A program made the translations under genes and the position numbers. From NCBI RefSeq assembly GCF_003056055.1, contig NZ_PYFP01000002.1:1116001-1180000 (forward strand): a stretch of 64,000 nt of DNA. Direction: 5' to 3'. Under the pieces are notes generated by a model that worked only from the letters and a program-made list of their open reading frames with translations, was not told where the DNA came from and did not search any database. The DNA comes from Glaciimonas sp. PCH181 (GTDB lineage: Bacteria; Pseudomonadota; Gammaproteobacteria; Burkholderiales; Burkholderiaceae_D). How positions within the stretch are numbered: the stretch's first letter is position 1; each line of letters starts with the position of its first letter. Shown here piece by piece: positions 27,152 through 35,588 of the stretch.

Positions 27152-28516
27152 TCAATGCCTAATTTCTACAATAACGCGATGCTGCGCAATCACGGATAGA
27201 AGCTCGTTGATTCTTTGGACATTGTCCGTGTCCAGATTTGCGTCCCATTCATCCAAAAGCAAATATCTAACGTTTTCTATTTCCGAGGCCTCGTTAAGTA
27301 TATTCAAAACTCGTTGCCCTGTTGATAGATCTTGATAATTTGACTGCCAACAAAGGTCATTAATATTCGCTGGCAGTAACATTGCATCAGTGCCTGCTGC
27401 TTTTTTTAGCTCCAATAGGAATGTTGACTTTCCCGAGCCATTCATTCCGCGTATGGTGAAGCGACCATGTTTTTGTTCCTGGATTTTTTTTACCTCTACA
27501 TAGAGACTATTCACAACTACATCATTGATGGTCAATGGGCCAAAAGTCTTCGGCAATGTCTGTGACGCAATGTTTAATAATGTACGCATATCAAAAAGAA
27601 GACACATACGCGCATTCATTGCTGACCAATCTAAAGTTTGGTAAATCAATGTACTCAGAGAGTTCAAAATATGAAAAATCCGGGTCAAATTGACAATGAC
27701 CGCCGCTGCCAATACAGCTTCTACCGCTTCTCCCGTAATAAGATGGTAGATCAGATAACAAGTTGGTATAAGCGCCGCTAAGCCAAGAAGCAAATTACCT
27801 AATTGCATAATTGCTGCCAATTTATTCGACGCGGCATAGTATTTTTTTGCGAAGCAATTTTTCTCTTTCGTCCAAATAGAAAAATTATAAATATTCCCAA
27901 GCACCGCGTTTTTCCACACCCCGCCTAAGGATTGTCCATATTTTATGAAATGACTTTCATTTTCAATTGCGCATTTTTGGATGGATAACTTTAATATTAA
28001 AATTATTCCGACACTTAAAACAAAGCTAATAAGATAACCAGTAATTAGTTGAGATGGCAATAAGAAGCCAATAACGATCATACTTAAAATACTATTAAGA
28101 AAAAAAGTAAAGAAATTATGGATAAACGAAATATATCCACTAATAATGCCAAACGAATTCCTAGAAAGCATTGACTCGACAGTTTCTTTACTTTCGGTCT
28201 GAAGGTAAACTTCTGTCTTAGCAAACATTACAGAAGAAAACCAATCAATGTATTTTTTATGCGCTTTATTAATCCAGTGCTGCAATACCAAAAGCGATAA
28301 GCAACCTGGTATGAAAGGAACAATCATAGATATAATAAACAAACATAGATATGTTTTAAAAGGTGTTCCGGCCTCATGGTGCTCAATTAATCGGGTCAAA
28401 AAAAATGCGGAGGATGCGATAATAGTTTGATGAATTACAATTAATACAATCGCAGTTACAGCTATTGGATCTTGTAATAATATTTTCCACGATTCAATAT
28501 TTTTTTTCATATGCAT
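27152..28516 (-). CDS. ABC exporter (membrane domain fused to ATPase), RiPP operon
   Basis: This 454-residue half-transporter has a six-helix-type membrane domain (about residues 15-300) and a C-terminal ATPase (about 320-454). The ATPase has a Walker A GMNGSGKST, the signature LSTGQ (LSGGQ variant), and Walker B YLLLDEWDANLD. It is compact and ends soon after the last histidine (EIRH), like cyclic peptide/SyrD-type exporters. There is no C39 peptidase domain. It starts 10 bases after the HExxH enzyme with AGAGAG before the ATG, so it is the last gene of the operon. Codon use is A/T-rich. It probably exports the modified peptide. Confidence 0.8.
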   Translation of the reverse strand: MHMKKNIESWKILLQDPIAVTAIVLIVIHQTIIASSAFFLTRLIEHHEAGTPFKTYLCLFIISMIVPFIPGCLSLLVLQHWINKAHKKYIDWFSSVMFAKTEVYLQTESKETVESMLSRNSFGIISGYISFIHNFFTFFLNSILSMIVIGFLLPSQLITGYLISFVLSVGIILILKLSIQKCAIENESHFIKYGQSLGGVWKNAVLGNIYNFSIWTKEKNCFAKKYYAASNKLAAIMQLGNLLLGLAALIPTCYLIYHLITGEAVEAVLAAAVIVNLTRIFHILNSLSTLIYQTLDWSAMNARMCLLFDMRTLLNIASQTLPKTFGPLTINDVVVNSLYVEVKKIQEQKHGRFTIRGMNGSGKSTFLLELKKAAGTDAMLLPANINDLCWQSNYQDLSTGQRVLNILNEASEIENVRYLLLDEWDANLDTDNVQRINELLSVIAQHRVIVEIRH

Positions 28517-28526
28517 TATCTCTCTA

Positions 28527-29105
28527 TCAACTACTACTCAATTTCATAACATCAATATTAGATTGAACGTTATTCAAAATCTCCATAGCACGAGGTTTTA
28601 ATAGCGAGTTTCCTTTTAACTTTTCTCTATCGATCACTTCCCTGATAGAAATTAGCGATAACTTCAGTTGGGAGAGCAGACAATCGGATGGCGGATGCAC
28701 ATTTGGTATAACCGGGTGTCCTAAAAATTTACATCTAAATTGTAAAATCTCTAACCCGACTACAATACTATGCAGCACCTTATCAAGAGGACGTGGAACA
28801 TTGAGAATGGCGGAAGATGCCCAGTTTGACTTAGATAGAATTAAATTATAATCATAATGCTCATGACATAACTCATCCATGAACATAGTATGGTGGGTCA
28901 TTTCATGTACTAAAAATTCAACGACATCATTGATAGGATAATGTAATTTTGGATTTTCCCATATAACACCAAGAGCGGCGCTAGTCGAGCCACCGCGCGC
29001 GTTAGTGGACGGCATAATAAAAACGTCTGTGATTATTAACTCAAAAAACGCTTTATGTTCCTGTGAATATTGACCTAATTCATTAATTGCGATTGCAATT
29101 AGCTC
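28527..29105 (-). CDS. HExxH-type peptide beta-hydroxylase-like protein, main part (-1 frame)
   Basis: The first ATG of this frame is at 29015 (162 residues), but the plausible protein begins earlier, at about 29105, without any ATG, GTG or TTG. From there 192 residues are encoded. The core FLVHEMTHHTMFMDEL is the HExxH motif of the putative peptide-modifying family (TIGR04267 type, now called aKG-HExxH peptide beta-hydroxylases). NVPRPLDKVLHSIVVGLE matches the second family motif with its RPL…H. The expected product is a hydroxylated peptide. It may be made by -1 frameshifting from the upstream frame. A/T-rich. Confidence 0.65.
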   Translation of the reverse strand, partial: ELIAIAINELGQYSQEHKAFFELIITDVFIMPSTNARGGSTSAALGVIWENPKLHYPINDVVEFLVHEMTHHTMFMDELCHEHYDYNLILSKSNWASSAILNVPRPLDKVLHSIVVGLEILQFRCKFLGHPVIPNVHPPSDCLLSQLKLSLISIREVIDREKLKGNSLLKPRAMEILNNVQSNIDVMKLSSS

Positions 29106-29458
29106 TTTTTTCTTTCCGCCTCTTTTTCTTCTTCAATATTAATCACAGAATCTTGTTGCATGTCATCCAGCAAAGTTAATGCATCTGTCTGCATTTTTCC
29201 GCAAAACTCCTGCGCCGTCTGGAAATCTGAAATTATATTTACCTCACCAACTATACCGATGGGCTTTCTGCTGGTCTGCACCTCTAAATACTTGTGAAAA
29301 GCTTGCCCTAAAGTCGAAATATTATTTATATTTTTTGAAGCAATAGGGTCATTTTTTAGAATTAATAAGAAAATATTTCTCATTAATATTTCAAATCCAT
29401 TTTGTGCAATCACAACAGATCCTTTGACTAAGAGTGTGTAAGCTAATACACACTCCAT
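29099..29458 (-). CDS. N-terminal part of the HExxH enzyme (zero frame) or separate unknown protein
   Basis: This 119-residue frame starts 13 bases after the presumed precursor gene and ends in a charged tail EEEKEAERKKS. It has no family match that I know. Its end overlaps the start of the HExxH frame, and its last codons contain the slippery heptamer A AAA AAG. Read with a -1 shift, the two frames give a continuous 310-residue protein. Alternatively it is a separate gene, or a frameshift has broken one gene. Start codon choice is weakly supported (no clear ribosome site). Confidence 0.55.
   Translation of the reverse strand: MECVLAYTLLVKGSVVIAQNGFEILMRNIFLLILKNDPIASKNINNISTLGQAFHKYLEVQTSRKPIGIVGEVNIISDFQTAQEFCGKMQTDALTLLDDMQQDSVINIEEEKEAERKKS
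29105..29111 (-). promoter_or_regulatory. candidate -1 ribosomal frameshift site (A AAA AAG)
   Basis: In the reading frame of the upstream gene the bases fall as A-AAA-AAG, the same heptamer used in dnaX and many IS3-type elements. An SD-like GAGG lies 7 bases before it (29119-29122), where dnaX has its stimulator. The zero-frame stop TAA follows one codon later (29099-29101). No 3' stem was examined in detail. Confidence 0.5.
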
Positions 29459-29471
29459 TTTTCAGAGTAGT

Positions 29472-29690
29472 TTAATTAATACGACTCATAGTTTGTAATG
29501 AATTCGTTTTCATATCATCATACGAAATCATTCTTAATGGAATTGGATTAATTGGAGGTATGTTTTGTGCCTCAATCTTAATCCGGCTAGCATTAACAAT
29601 ATCCTCTTCTGTTATGTTAAATGCAGTAGTTTTTATTAATGCATTAATATTAAATACAGCTAAAGAAGCGATAACAGATTTTGATAGCAT
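29472..29690 (-). CDS. candidate RiPP precursor peptide
   Basis: This 72-residue peptide begins MLSKSVIASLAVFNINALIK. The middle has a hydrophilic leader-like ITEEDIVNASRIKIEAQ, and the C-terminal half is rich in Asn, Pro, Met, Ser and Asp (NIPPINPIPLRMISYDD). It is the first gene of the minus-strand operon, 13 bases before the next frame. Size, position and composition fit a precursor for the HExxH enzyme, but I know no homologue. A TTG start at 29738 is possible; ATG 29690 is preferred. Confidence 0.5.
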   Translation of the reverse strand: MLSKSVIASLAVFNINALIKTTAFNITEEDIVNASRIKIEAQNIPPINPIPLRMISYDDMKTNSLQTMSRIN

Positions 29691-29992
29691 AATTTTTACT
29701 TTAGTTAAAGAATCAGAATGACAATATGTGATTGCCAATTTGAGTATAGCGACGATTTTCTTAAGTTCTCACCTATCCGCCCCGTTTTAGGTCTTTTACT
29801 TACGCTTCGTACCTGTCCAACTCTCCGGCGAAAATAAGTAAATACACTGAAAAACAACGAGCAAGGCCACTGAGTTGCTGAGTCCAATGACAGCTCAGAA
29901 TTGAGGTGCGGCAGGGTCAGTAAATCCGATCGCTAAATTTGGGTTAGACTGAATGCCTGCATACCATTACGCCAAAAAAACGCTAAAAAATA
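29691..29992. other. intergenic region between the RiPP operon and folE
   Basis: A 302-base divergent gap that should carry promoters for both directions. A TATACT box lies on the minus strand (29743-29748) but without a good -35. No coding sequence was supported. Confidence 0.4.
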
Positions 29993-30700
29993 ATGCCTAC
30001 AGATCACTTATCACACACAAACGACGAGCCGATGTCGGCGCGTATCCGCGCGCGTATTGAGACTGCCGGCGTGCGTTTTCATGCCAACGATAATATTGCG
30101 CAATTTATCAAGGATGGCGAACTGGAAGTCTTGCAAGCGGAGGTCCAAAGCAAGTTATCCGAAGTTCTGCAAAGTCTGGTAATCGACATCGAAAGCGACC
30201 ATAACACGCAAGATACTGCACGCCGCGTCGCGAAAATGTACATTCAGGAAGTCTTTCGCGGGCGTTATCAAGCGCCACCGCCAGTGACTGAATTCCCGAA
30301 TGTAGAGCAATTGAACGAGTTGATGATCGTTGGTCCGATCACTGTGCGCAGCGCCTGTTCGCATCATTTATGTCCGATCATGGGAAAAGTCTGGATCGGC
30401 GTCATGCCTAACGAGCACTCCAACCTGATCGGCTTATCAAAGTACGCCCGGTTAATCGAATGGGTCATGGGCCGACCACAGATTCAGGAAGAAGCCGTAT
30501 CGCAAGTCGCCCAATTACTGATGGAAAAACTCAAACCGGACGGCCTCGCCATCGTGATGGAAGCCGATCACTTCTGCATGAGCTGGCGCGGTGTGAAAGA
30601 TACCGACGCAAAAATGATCAATAGCGTGATGCGTGGCTCGTTCTTGACCGACCCCAATTTACGGCGCGAGTTTTTGGCGCTGATAGCCAAGCGAGGATAA
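29993..30700 (+). CDS. folE: GTP cyclohydrolase I
   Basis: This 235-residue enzyme converts GTP to 7,8-dihydroneopterin triphosphate, the first step of folate synthesis. Motifs seen: SACSHHLCPIMGKVWIG, containing the zinc Cys and His, and HFCMSWRGVKD, containing the second zinc Cys. The extended N-terminus (about 40 residues) is typical of the bacterial form. The next gene, a BLUF protein, starts one base after the stop, which suggests co-transcription and coupled translation. Confidence 0.95.
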   Translation: MPTDHLSHTNDEPMSARIRARIETAGVRFHANDNIAQFIKDGELEVLQAEVQSKLSEVLQSLVIDIESDHNTQDTARRVAKMYIQEVFRGRYQAPPPVTEFPNVEQLNELMIVGPITVRSACSHHLCPIMGKVWIGVMPNEHSNLIGLSKYARLIEWVMGRPQIQEEAVSQVAQLLMEKLKPDGLAIVMEADHFCMSWRGVKDTDAKMINSVMRGSFLTDPNLRREFLALIAKRG

Positions 30701-30701
30701 T

Positions 30702-31130
30702 ATGTTAGTGCGTCTGATTTACGGCAGTACCGCCAGTGACCTGGTGAATCACGAAACGATTGAAAAAATTCTCGAATCGTCCCGCAGAAACAATCCTTCC
30801 CAAGGCATTACCGGCGTACTTTGCTATGACCAAAATATGTTTGTGCAGGCGCTGGAAGGTGGCCGCGAACAAATCAATGCGTTATACGCGCGTTTGCAGC
30901 AGGATCCTCGCCATACCAAGCTGATATTGCTAAGTTATACAGAGATAGAAGCGCGACTTTATCCGGGCTGGACCATGAGCAAAATCCGGCTGGATCGCAT
31001 CAATCTGTCGTTGTTACTGAAATATTCGGCTACCGCAACGTTCAATCCGTATGCTGTGCCCGGCAAAACTACCGTGGCGTTGCTGGAAGAACTTGCTGCG
31101 ACAGGCTGCTTTTCATCGCGTGAAGCCTGA
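30702..31130 (+). CDS. BLUF-domain blue-light sensor
   Basis: This 142-residue protein is a single BLUF domain that binds FAD. The conserved residues are present: Tyr7 in LIYGS, Asn31 in RNNPSQGITGVL, Gln49 in MFVQALEGG, and Trp90/Met92 in YPGWTMSK. The spacing fits working photoreceptors. No output domain is attached, so it must act by binding another protein. It follows folE directly; folE does not make flavin, so the link is not through cofactor supply alone. Confidence 0.92.
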   Translation: MLVRLIYGSTASDLVNHETIEKILESSRRNNPSQGITGVLCYDQNMFVQALEGGREQINALYARLQQDPRHTKLILLSYTEIEARLYPGWTMSKIRLDRINLSLLLKYSATATFNPYAVPGKTTVALLEELAATGCFSSREA

Positions 31131-31151
31131 AAAATAAGCGTATCGCTCTGC

Positions 31152-31191
31152 AAATGCCGCACATTTATCATGTTAAATGTGCGGCATTTTC
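31152..31191 (+). terminator. terminator of the folE-BLUF operon
   Basis: aaatgccgcacattta pairs perfectly (16 bp) with taaatgtgcggcattt around 6 bases, followed by a T. Confidence 0.85.
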
Positions 31192-31242
31192 ATGTGCGCT
31201 CATCGGCAAGCATCAACGCCTCTCAGCATCAGTATCTGGGTA

Positions 31243-32139
31243 TCACCCCACCAGATCAGACAAAGCATACTCAAGTTTTGGATGTAAAAAGCGATAACCC
31301 AATGCAGTTATACCGACCGGTATCACCTTTTGGCCGCCTAACAATAAATACGCCCGATCACCTAACGCCAGTTGCAATACCCAGGCAGGCGCCACAAAAA
31401 GAGCGGGACGATGCAGTGCGCGGGCTAATTTCTCCGTAAAAGCACGATTAGTGACCGGTTCCGGTGCCGTCATATTGAACGCACCAGAAGCCTGCGTGTT
31501 ATGCAGCAACACCAACACCATCGCGACATAGTCGTCGATGTGCACCCAACTCATCCATTGATGGCCACCTCCCAATCTGGCACCGAGGCCTAGCTTGAAT
31601 GGCTGACGCATTTTGCCCAGAATTCCGCCCGTGCGATCCAGCACCAACCCCGTGCGCAGTTGGCAAACCCTGACACCCATCGGCACAGCCTTTAGTGCCG
31701 CCTGTTCCCAAGCCACACACAACGCCGCGCCAAAATCGGTTGCAGCAGGCGAGGTTTCATCCATTACTTGCTCCTCACCATCGCCGTAATAGCCGACCGC
31801 AGAACCGCTGAGTAGTACTGCCGGTTTTTGATTGCTGGCGTTGATCCGCTGAACCAAAGCATCGGTCAGTGTCACCCGACTTTGCCATAGCAACTCTCTG
31901 CGTTTTGTTGACCAGGCCGCATCCACAATCGGCTCGCCCGCCAAATTAATCACCGCATCGAATACTTGATTGCGCCGCCATTCATCTAGCGACCCAATAG
32001 CTTGTACCGTCGCACCACATTTTTCTTTTACCGTAGCAGGCTGGCGACTGAGTACGGTTATTTCATGATCTGCCTGAAGTAGCGCTTTACACAGATGTCG
32101 ACCGATCAAACCGGTGCCGCCCGTTATCAGAATACGCAT
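31243..32139 (-). CDS. TIGR01777 family SDR protein (YfcH-like)
   Basis: This 298-residue protein is an atypical short-chain dehydrogenase of the TIGR01777 group. The nucleotide-binding turn is ITGGTGLIGRHL, followed by INLAGEPI and the active-site-like SAVGYYGDG. The C-terminal DUF1731 region (from VTNRAFTEKLARALHRP) is present. The substrate is unknown; relatives are linked to cell division in plastids and cyanobacteria. It is convergent with the BLUF operon. Confidence 0.9.
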   Translation of the reverse strand: MRILITGGTGLIGRHLCKALLQADHEITVLSRQPATVKEKCGATVQAIGSLDEWRRNQVFDAVINLAGEPIVDAAWSTKRRELLWQSRVTLTDALVQRINASNQKPAVLLSGSAVGYYGDGEEQVMDETSPAATDFGAALCVAWEQAALKAVPMGVRVCQLRTGLVLDRTGGILGKMRQPFKLGLGARLGGGHQWMSWVHIDDYVAMVLVLLHNTQASGAFNMTAPEPVTNRAFTEKLARALHRPALFVAPAWVLQLALGDRAYLLLGGQKVIPVGITALGYRFLHPKLEYALSDLVG

Positions 32140-32272
32140 GTTGAGATGCTCCTATCCGCCGTATCGAACTGAAGGAACTAACGATAAATTGCAAGTTGAG
32201 AGAAAAAAATGAACAATATAAATTGAAACAGAAATTGAGGATGCGCGACGCGATTATTCTCGCCGGAATAGC

Positions 32273-32902
32273 TTAACGCCGCTTAAACCAGCCCGTCAGC
32301 GACAAACGTTCACGCGTTGCCGCTAACACTTCGTGCGGCATATCAGCAGACAGAAACAACGCCAGACTGCCGCCCGACGGCAAGATATCCTGCTGCGTTT
32401 TTCCGTCCAGATGTAGACGCAAAGCGCCGCCCTGCTCCGGTAACCAGTCTTGATTCAGATAAAGTACCGCCGATACGGTGCGGCGGTCGTCATCACGAAA
32501 ACGGTCAATATGTTTTTGATAGAAAGCACCGGGAGGATAGAGCGCGAAATGGGTTTCGTATTCTTCCAGCCCCAGATAAAGCGTGCGATTCAAGGCCTGA
32601 CGCAGCGATTCCATGATGCCCAAATACTGGTCGCAAGCGGCGGATTGTCCGGCCTCAAGCCACTGAATATAATCTCCGCGCACCCCTTCGCGTACCGCCA
32701 GACCCGTGCCGCGACCTACGCCAGCGAGGGCTAATGCGCCTTTATCGGCACGTTCACGGCATTCTGCGGCCAGCGTCAGCACCAGATCGGCAGGTAAAAA
32801 ATCAGCTTGATGCGACCACCCGCGTGCAACCAGATCGTCAACAATCGCGGTGGCGATGTCTGCGGCTTGGTTTTCTGGCGGATGGGTGAAAGAAGTCGGC
32901 AT
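32273..32902 (-). CDS. 2OG-Fe(II) oxygenase
   Basis: This 209-residue protein is a prolyl-4-hydroxylase-like oxygenase. The iron ligands are in YQKHIDRF (HxD) and SADMPHEVL (distal His), and the 2-oxoglutarate-binding Arg lies in TRERLSLTGWFKRR. The start at 32902 (MPTSFTHPP) gives the usual length; the upstream in-frame extension is unlikely. The substrate may be a protein or small molecule. It seems monocistronic. Confidence 0.9.
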   Translation of the reverse strand: MPTSFTHPPENQAADIATAIVDDLVARGWSHQADFLPADLVLTLAAECRERADKGALALAGVGRGTGLAVREGVRGDYIQWLEAGQSAACDQYLGIMESLRQALNRTLYLGLEEYETHFALYPPGAFYQKHIDRFRDDDRRTVSAVLYLNQDWLPEQGGALRLHLDGKTQQDILPSGGSLALFLSADMPHEVLAATRERLSLTGWFKRR

Positions 32903-33040
32903 ATGCGTCGATTTTATCAGCGAATGCCGCCATCGCCCTGCCAGAATAGCCGCAATCAGCGGCTGCCCGCAGCGCATTAGCGGATAACATGTTTAATGAC
33001 GATGATGACGTGAAGAAGGCGAAATTCGCCTTGCTAACAA

Positions 33041-33892
33041 TTAATGCTCCGCTTCATATTGGGCACGCCGACGTTCTTCCTCTTCTTCACGCGCCAGAGC
33101 AATTTCACGCACCACAGCCCCCACGTCAACGGCCTTATTATTAGCAGCGACGCGGCCAGTCAATTTCACGTCCGGATGCAACAGGCCCGCCAGATACAAC
33201 GCCCAGATTTCCTTGCCGTACTGTGTGCCCTGCAATTGCGGTGCAAATTGCCCAAAATAGGTGGCAAGGTTATTCACGTCGCGCTCCAGCATCTCCGCCG
33301 CGCCGGTGTTCCCGGCAGCATCCACAGCCTGCGGTAAATCAATGATCACCGGACCATGCGCATCCACCAAAATATTGTATTCCGACAAATCGCCGTGAAT
33401 CACCCCGGCGCACAGCATCAGCACTACTTCGCGCAACAATGCAGCGTGATATTCCAACGCCTGCTCTTTGCTCATTTCGATATCATTCAGACGCGAGGCG
33501 GCATTGCCCGCCGCGTCGGTGACCAACTCCATCAACAGTACGCCTTCAAAGCAGATGAACGGCTGCGGCACGCGCACTCCAGCGGCGGCCAGACGGTATA
33601 GCGCATCAACTTCGGCGTTCTGCCAGACTTCTTCCTGCATTTTGCGACCATACCGGCTGCCCTTTTCCATCGCACGGGCCTGACGGCTGTTTTTAACCTT
33701 ACGGCCTTCCTGATACGAGGCATTCTGACGAAAACTACGCTGATTCGCGTCTTTATAGACTTTGGCGCAGCGAATTTCCTCACCGCAGCGCACGACGTAA
33801 ACGGTTGCCTCTTTGCCACTCATCAGTTGGCGGACTACCTCGTCCACCAGGCCCTCTTCTACTAACGGTTGAATTCTTTTTGGGGTTTTCAT
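33041..33892 (-). CDS. RIO1-like atypical serine kinase (PA4780 type)
   Basis: This 283-residue protein is a RIO-like kinase. GKEATVYVVRCG is the nucleotide loop, with the ATP-binding Lys in CAKVYK. VIHGDLSEYNILV holds the catalytic Asp, and PVIIDLPQAVD the metal-binding Asp. The C-terminal helix is very acidic/arginine-rich (REEEEERRRAQYEAEH). Bacterial members are poorly characterised; a role in ribosome or stress control has been suggested. ATG 33892 is chosen. Confidence 0.9.
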   Translation of the reverse strand: MKTPKRIQPLVEEGLVDEVVRQLMSGKEATVYVVRCGEEIRCAKVYKDANQRSFRQNASYQEGRKVKNSRQARAMEKGSRYGRKMQEEVWQNAEVDALYRLAAAGVRVPQPFICFEGVLLMELVTDAAGNAASRLNDIEMSKEQALEYHAALLREVVLMLCAGVIHGDLSEYNILVDAHGPVIIDLPQAVDAAGNTGAAEMLERDVNNLATYFGQFAPQLQGTQYGKEIWALYLAGLLHPDVKLTGRVAANNKAVDVGAVVREIALAREEEEERRRAQYEAEH

Positions 33893-34225
33893 AGATACGG
33901 GGGTGGCGATTTGGAGATCGCGTACTAAGACATAAAGGGCCAAGTATGGCGCAATACTGCCCCCCGTGGGCTAGAACCCGCACACTATGCAATAGCGGCG
34001 ACCGTCAAAAGCGCAGATATCTGGCCATTTACACATCGCCGCGTTGGCATCTTGTTATTTCTTCAGCAAGTCGGCAAAAGCCCATTACAAGCCAGCAACC
34101 GGCACTCTAAAAACAACAATCCCCCGCGATTTACGCCGCATCTGATTAAAAAAGATGCGCCGCTGCTCACGTCAATCGACGCTTTGCGCTATGATTACGC
34201 CCGTTTTTATATTAAAGGAAGATAC

Positions 34226-35476
34226 ATGTCGAATGCTTGCGGTGTAGATTTCGGCACGTCAAATTCCACCGTCGGCTGGAGTCGTCCCGGGCAATCTGCT
34301 TTGTTGCAATTGGAAGATGACAAGGTCACCTTGCCGTCCGTCGTGTTCTATAACGCTGAGGACGAAGTCTTCAGTTTTGGCCGCGCAGCGCTGGCCGGAT
34401 ACCTGACGGGCTATGAAGGCCGATTGATGCGCTCGCTCAAAAGCTTGCTCGGCTCGACCCTGATCGACGGCCAAACTGAAGTCGGCGGACGCGCATTGCC
34501 GTTCCGCGCGTTGCTAGAACAGTTCATCAACGAACTCAAAATCCGTGCAGAGCGCTCTGCCGGCCGAGAATTCGACAGCGTAGTGCTTGGTCGCCCGGTA
34601 TTTTTCGTCGATGACAATCGTGCCGCCGATCAACGCGCACAAGCAACGCTGGAAGAAATCGCCCGCGCCGCCGGTTTCAAACATATCGCGTTTCAATACG
34701 AGCCGATTGCCGCCGCGTTCGACTATGAATCCACCATCGACCGCGAAGAACTGGTATTAATCGCCGATATTGGCGGCGGAACCTCCGACTTTTCGCTAGT
34801 CCGGCTGTCGCCAACCCGCGCCAAACAACAAGATAGGCGCGACGATATTCTGGCAACCGGCGGGATTCACATTGGTGGCACGGATTTTGATAAGTATTTA
34901 AGCCTCTCCAGCGTCATGCCGCAGCTAGGTCTGGGCAGCCGACTGACCAATAACAGCGAAGTCCCGTCCAGTTATTACTTCAATCTGGCCACCTGGCACA
35001 CCATTAATCTGATCTACACCCGCAAAATGGCGGAGCAATTGAAAGACGTGGCGCGCGATGTCCGCGAACGCGACAAATTCGACCGACTGCTGGATCTGGT
35101 CGAGCAACGCGCCGGACATTGGCTGGCAATGAAAGTGGAAGAAGGCAAGATTGCGTTATCGGATGCCGAGACAGTCGAATTGACGCTGGAAAAATTAGCC
35201 TCCAGTGAGCCGATACTGCTCAACCGTGCCGGATTTAACACCAGCATTTCGCATTTAGTGTCATCGGTGGAAGAAACCGTTGCCAAGCTATTAAGCGATG
35301 CTGGCGTCAAAGCGCAGGCAATTGATACCGTATTTTTTACCGGTGGATCGAGTGGCGTCGGCTTGCTACGTCGGCAAATCGCTGCTGTCGTGCCCACCGC
35401 GAAGGCCGTAGAAGGCGATTTATTTGGCAGCATCGGCGCCGGACTAGCGCTGGATGCGGTGCGTAAGTTCTCTTGA
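34226..35476 (+). CDS. yegD: Hsp70-like ATPase (YegD type)
   Basis: This 416-residue protein has the Hsp70 actin-like ATPase fold but lacks the C-terminal substrate domain. Seen: VDFGTSNSTVGW (phosphate loop 1), ADIGGGTSDFSL (phosphate loop 2) and VFFTGGSSGV (adenosine motif). AAAGGA precedes the ATG at 34226. YegD is a divergent Hsp70 without established clients. It could pair with the free J-domain protein at 17913, a speculation from its type only. Confidence 0.9.
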   Translation: MSNACGVDFGTSNSTVGWSRPGQSALLQLEDDKVTLPSVVFYNAEDEVFSFGRAALAGYLTGYEGRLMRSLKSLLGSTLIDGQTEVGGRALPFRALLEQFINELKIRAERSAGREFDSVVLGRPVFFVDDNRAADQRAQATLEEIARAAGFKHIAFQYEPIAAAFDYESTIDREELVLIADIGGGTSDFSLVRLSPTRAKQQDRRDDILATGGIHIGGTDFDKYLSLSSVMPQLGLGSRLTNNSEVPSSYYFNLATWHTINLIYTRKMAEQLKDVARDVRERDKFDRLLDLVEQRAGHWLAMKVEEGKIALSDAETVELTLEKLASSEPILLNRAGFNTSISHLVSSVEETVAKLLSDAGVKAQAIDTVFFTGGSSGVGLLRRQIAAVVPTAKAVEGDLFGSIGAGLALDAVRKFS

Positions 35477-35553
35477 TTATCACGAACGGTCAGCTACGGC
35501 GCAGCTAAATCCGTTTGGAAAGCCGTTGCGTTAAGCGCCGTGATGGCGCGGAC

Positions 35554-35588
35554 AAAGGCGGCGATTACCGCTTTTAACCGCCTTTTTA
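35554..35588 (+). terminator. terminator of the Hsp70-like gene
   Basis: aaaggcgg pairs with ccgccttt and is followed by Ts. It overlaps the stop codon of the CLC gene on the other strand. Confidence 0.7.

Noticed and set aside
29705..29887. 60-codon minus-strand frame before the RiPP precursor
   Set aside because: It overlaps the precursor's upstream region, with arginine-rich, unprotein-like sequence.
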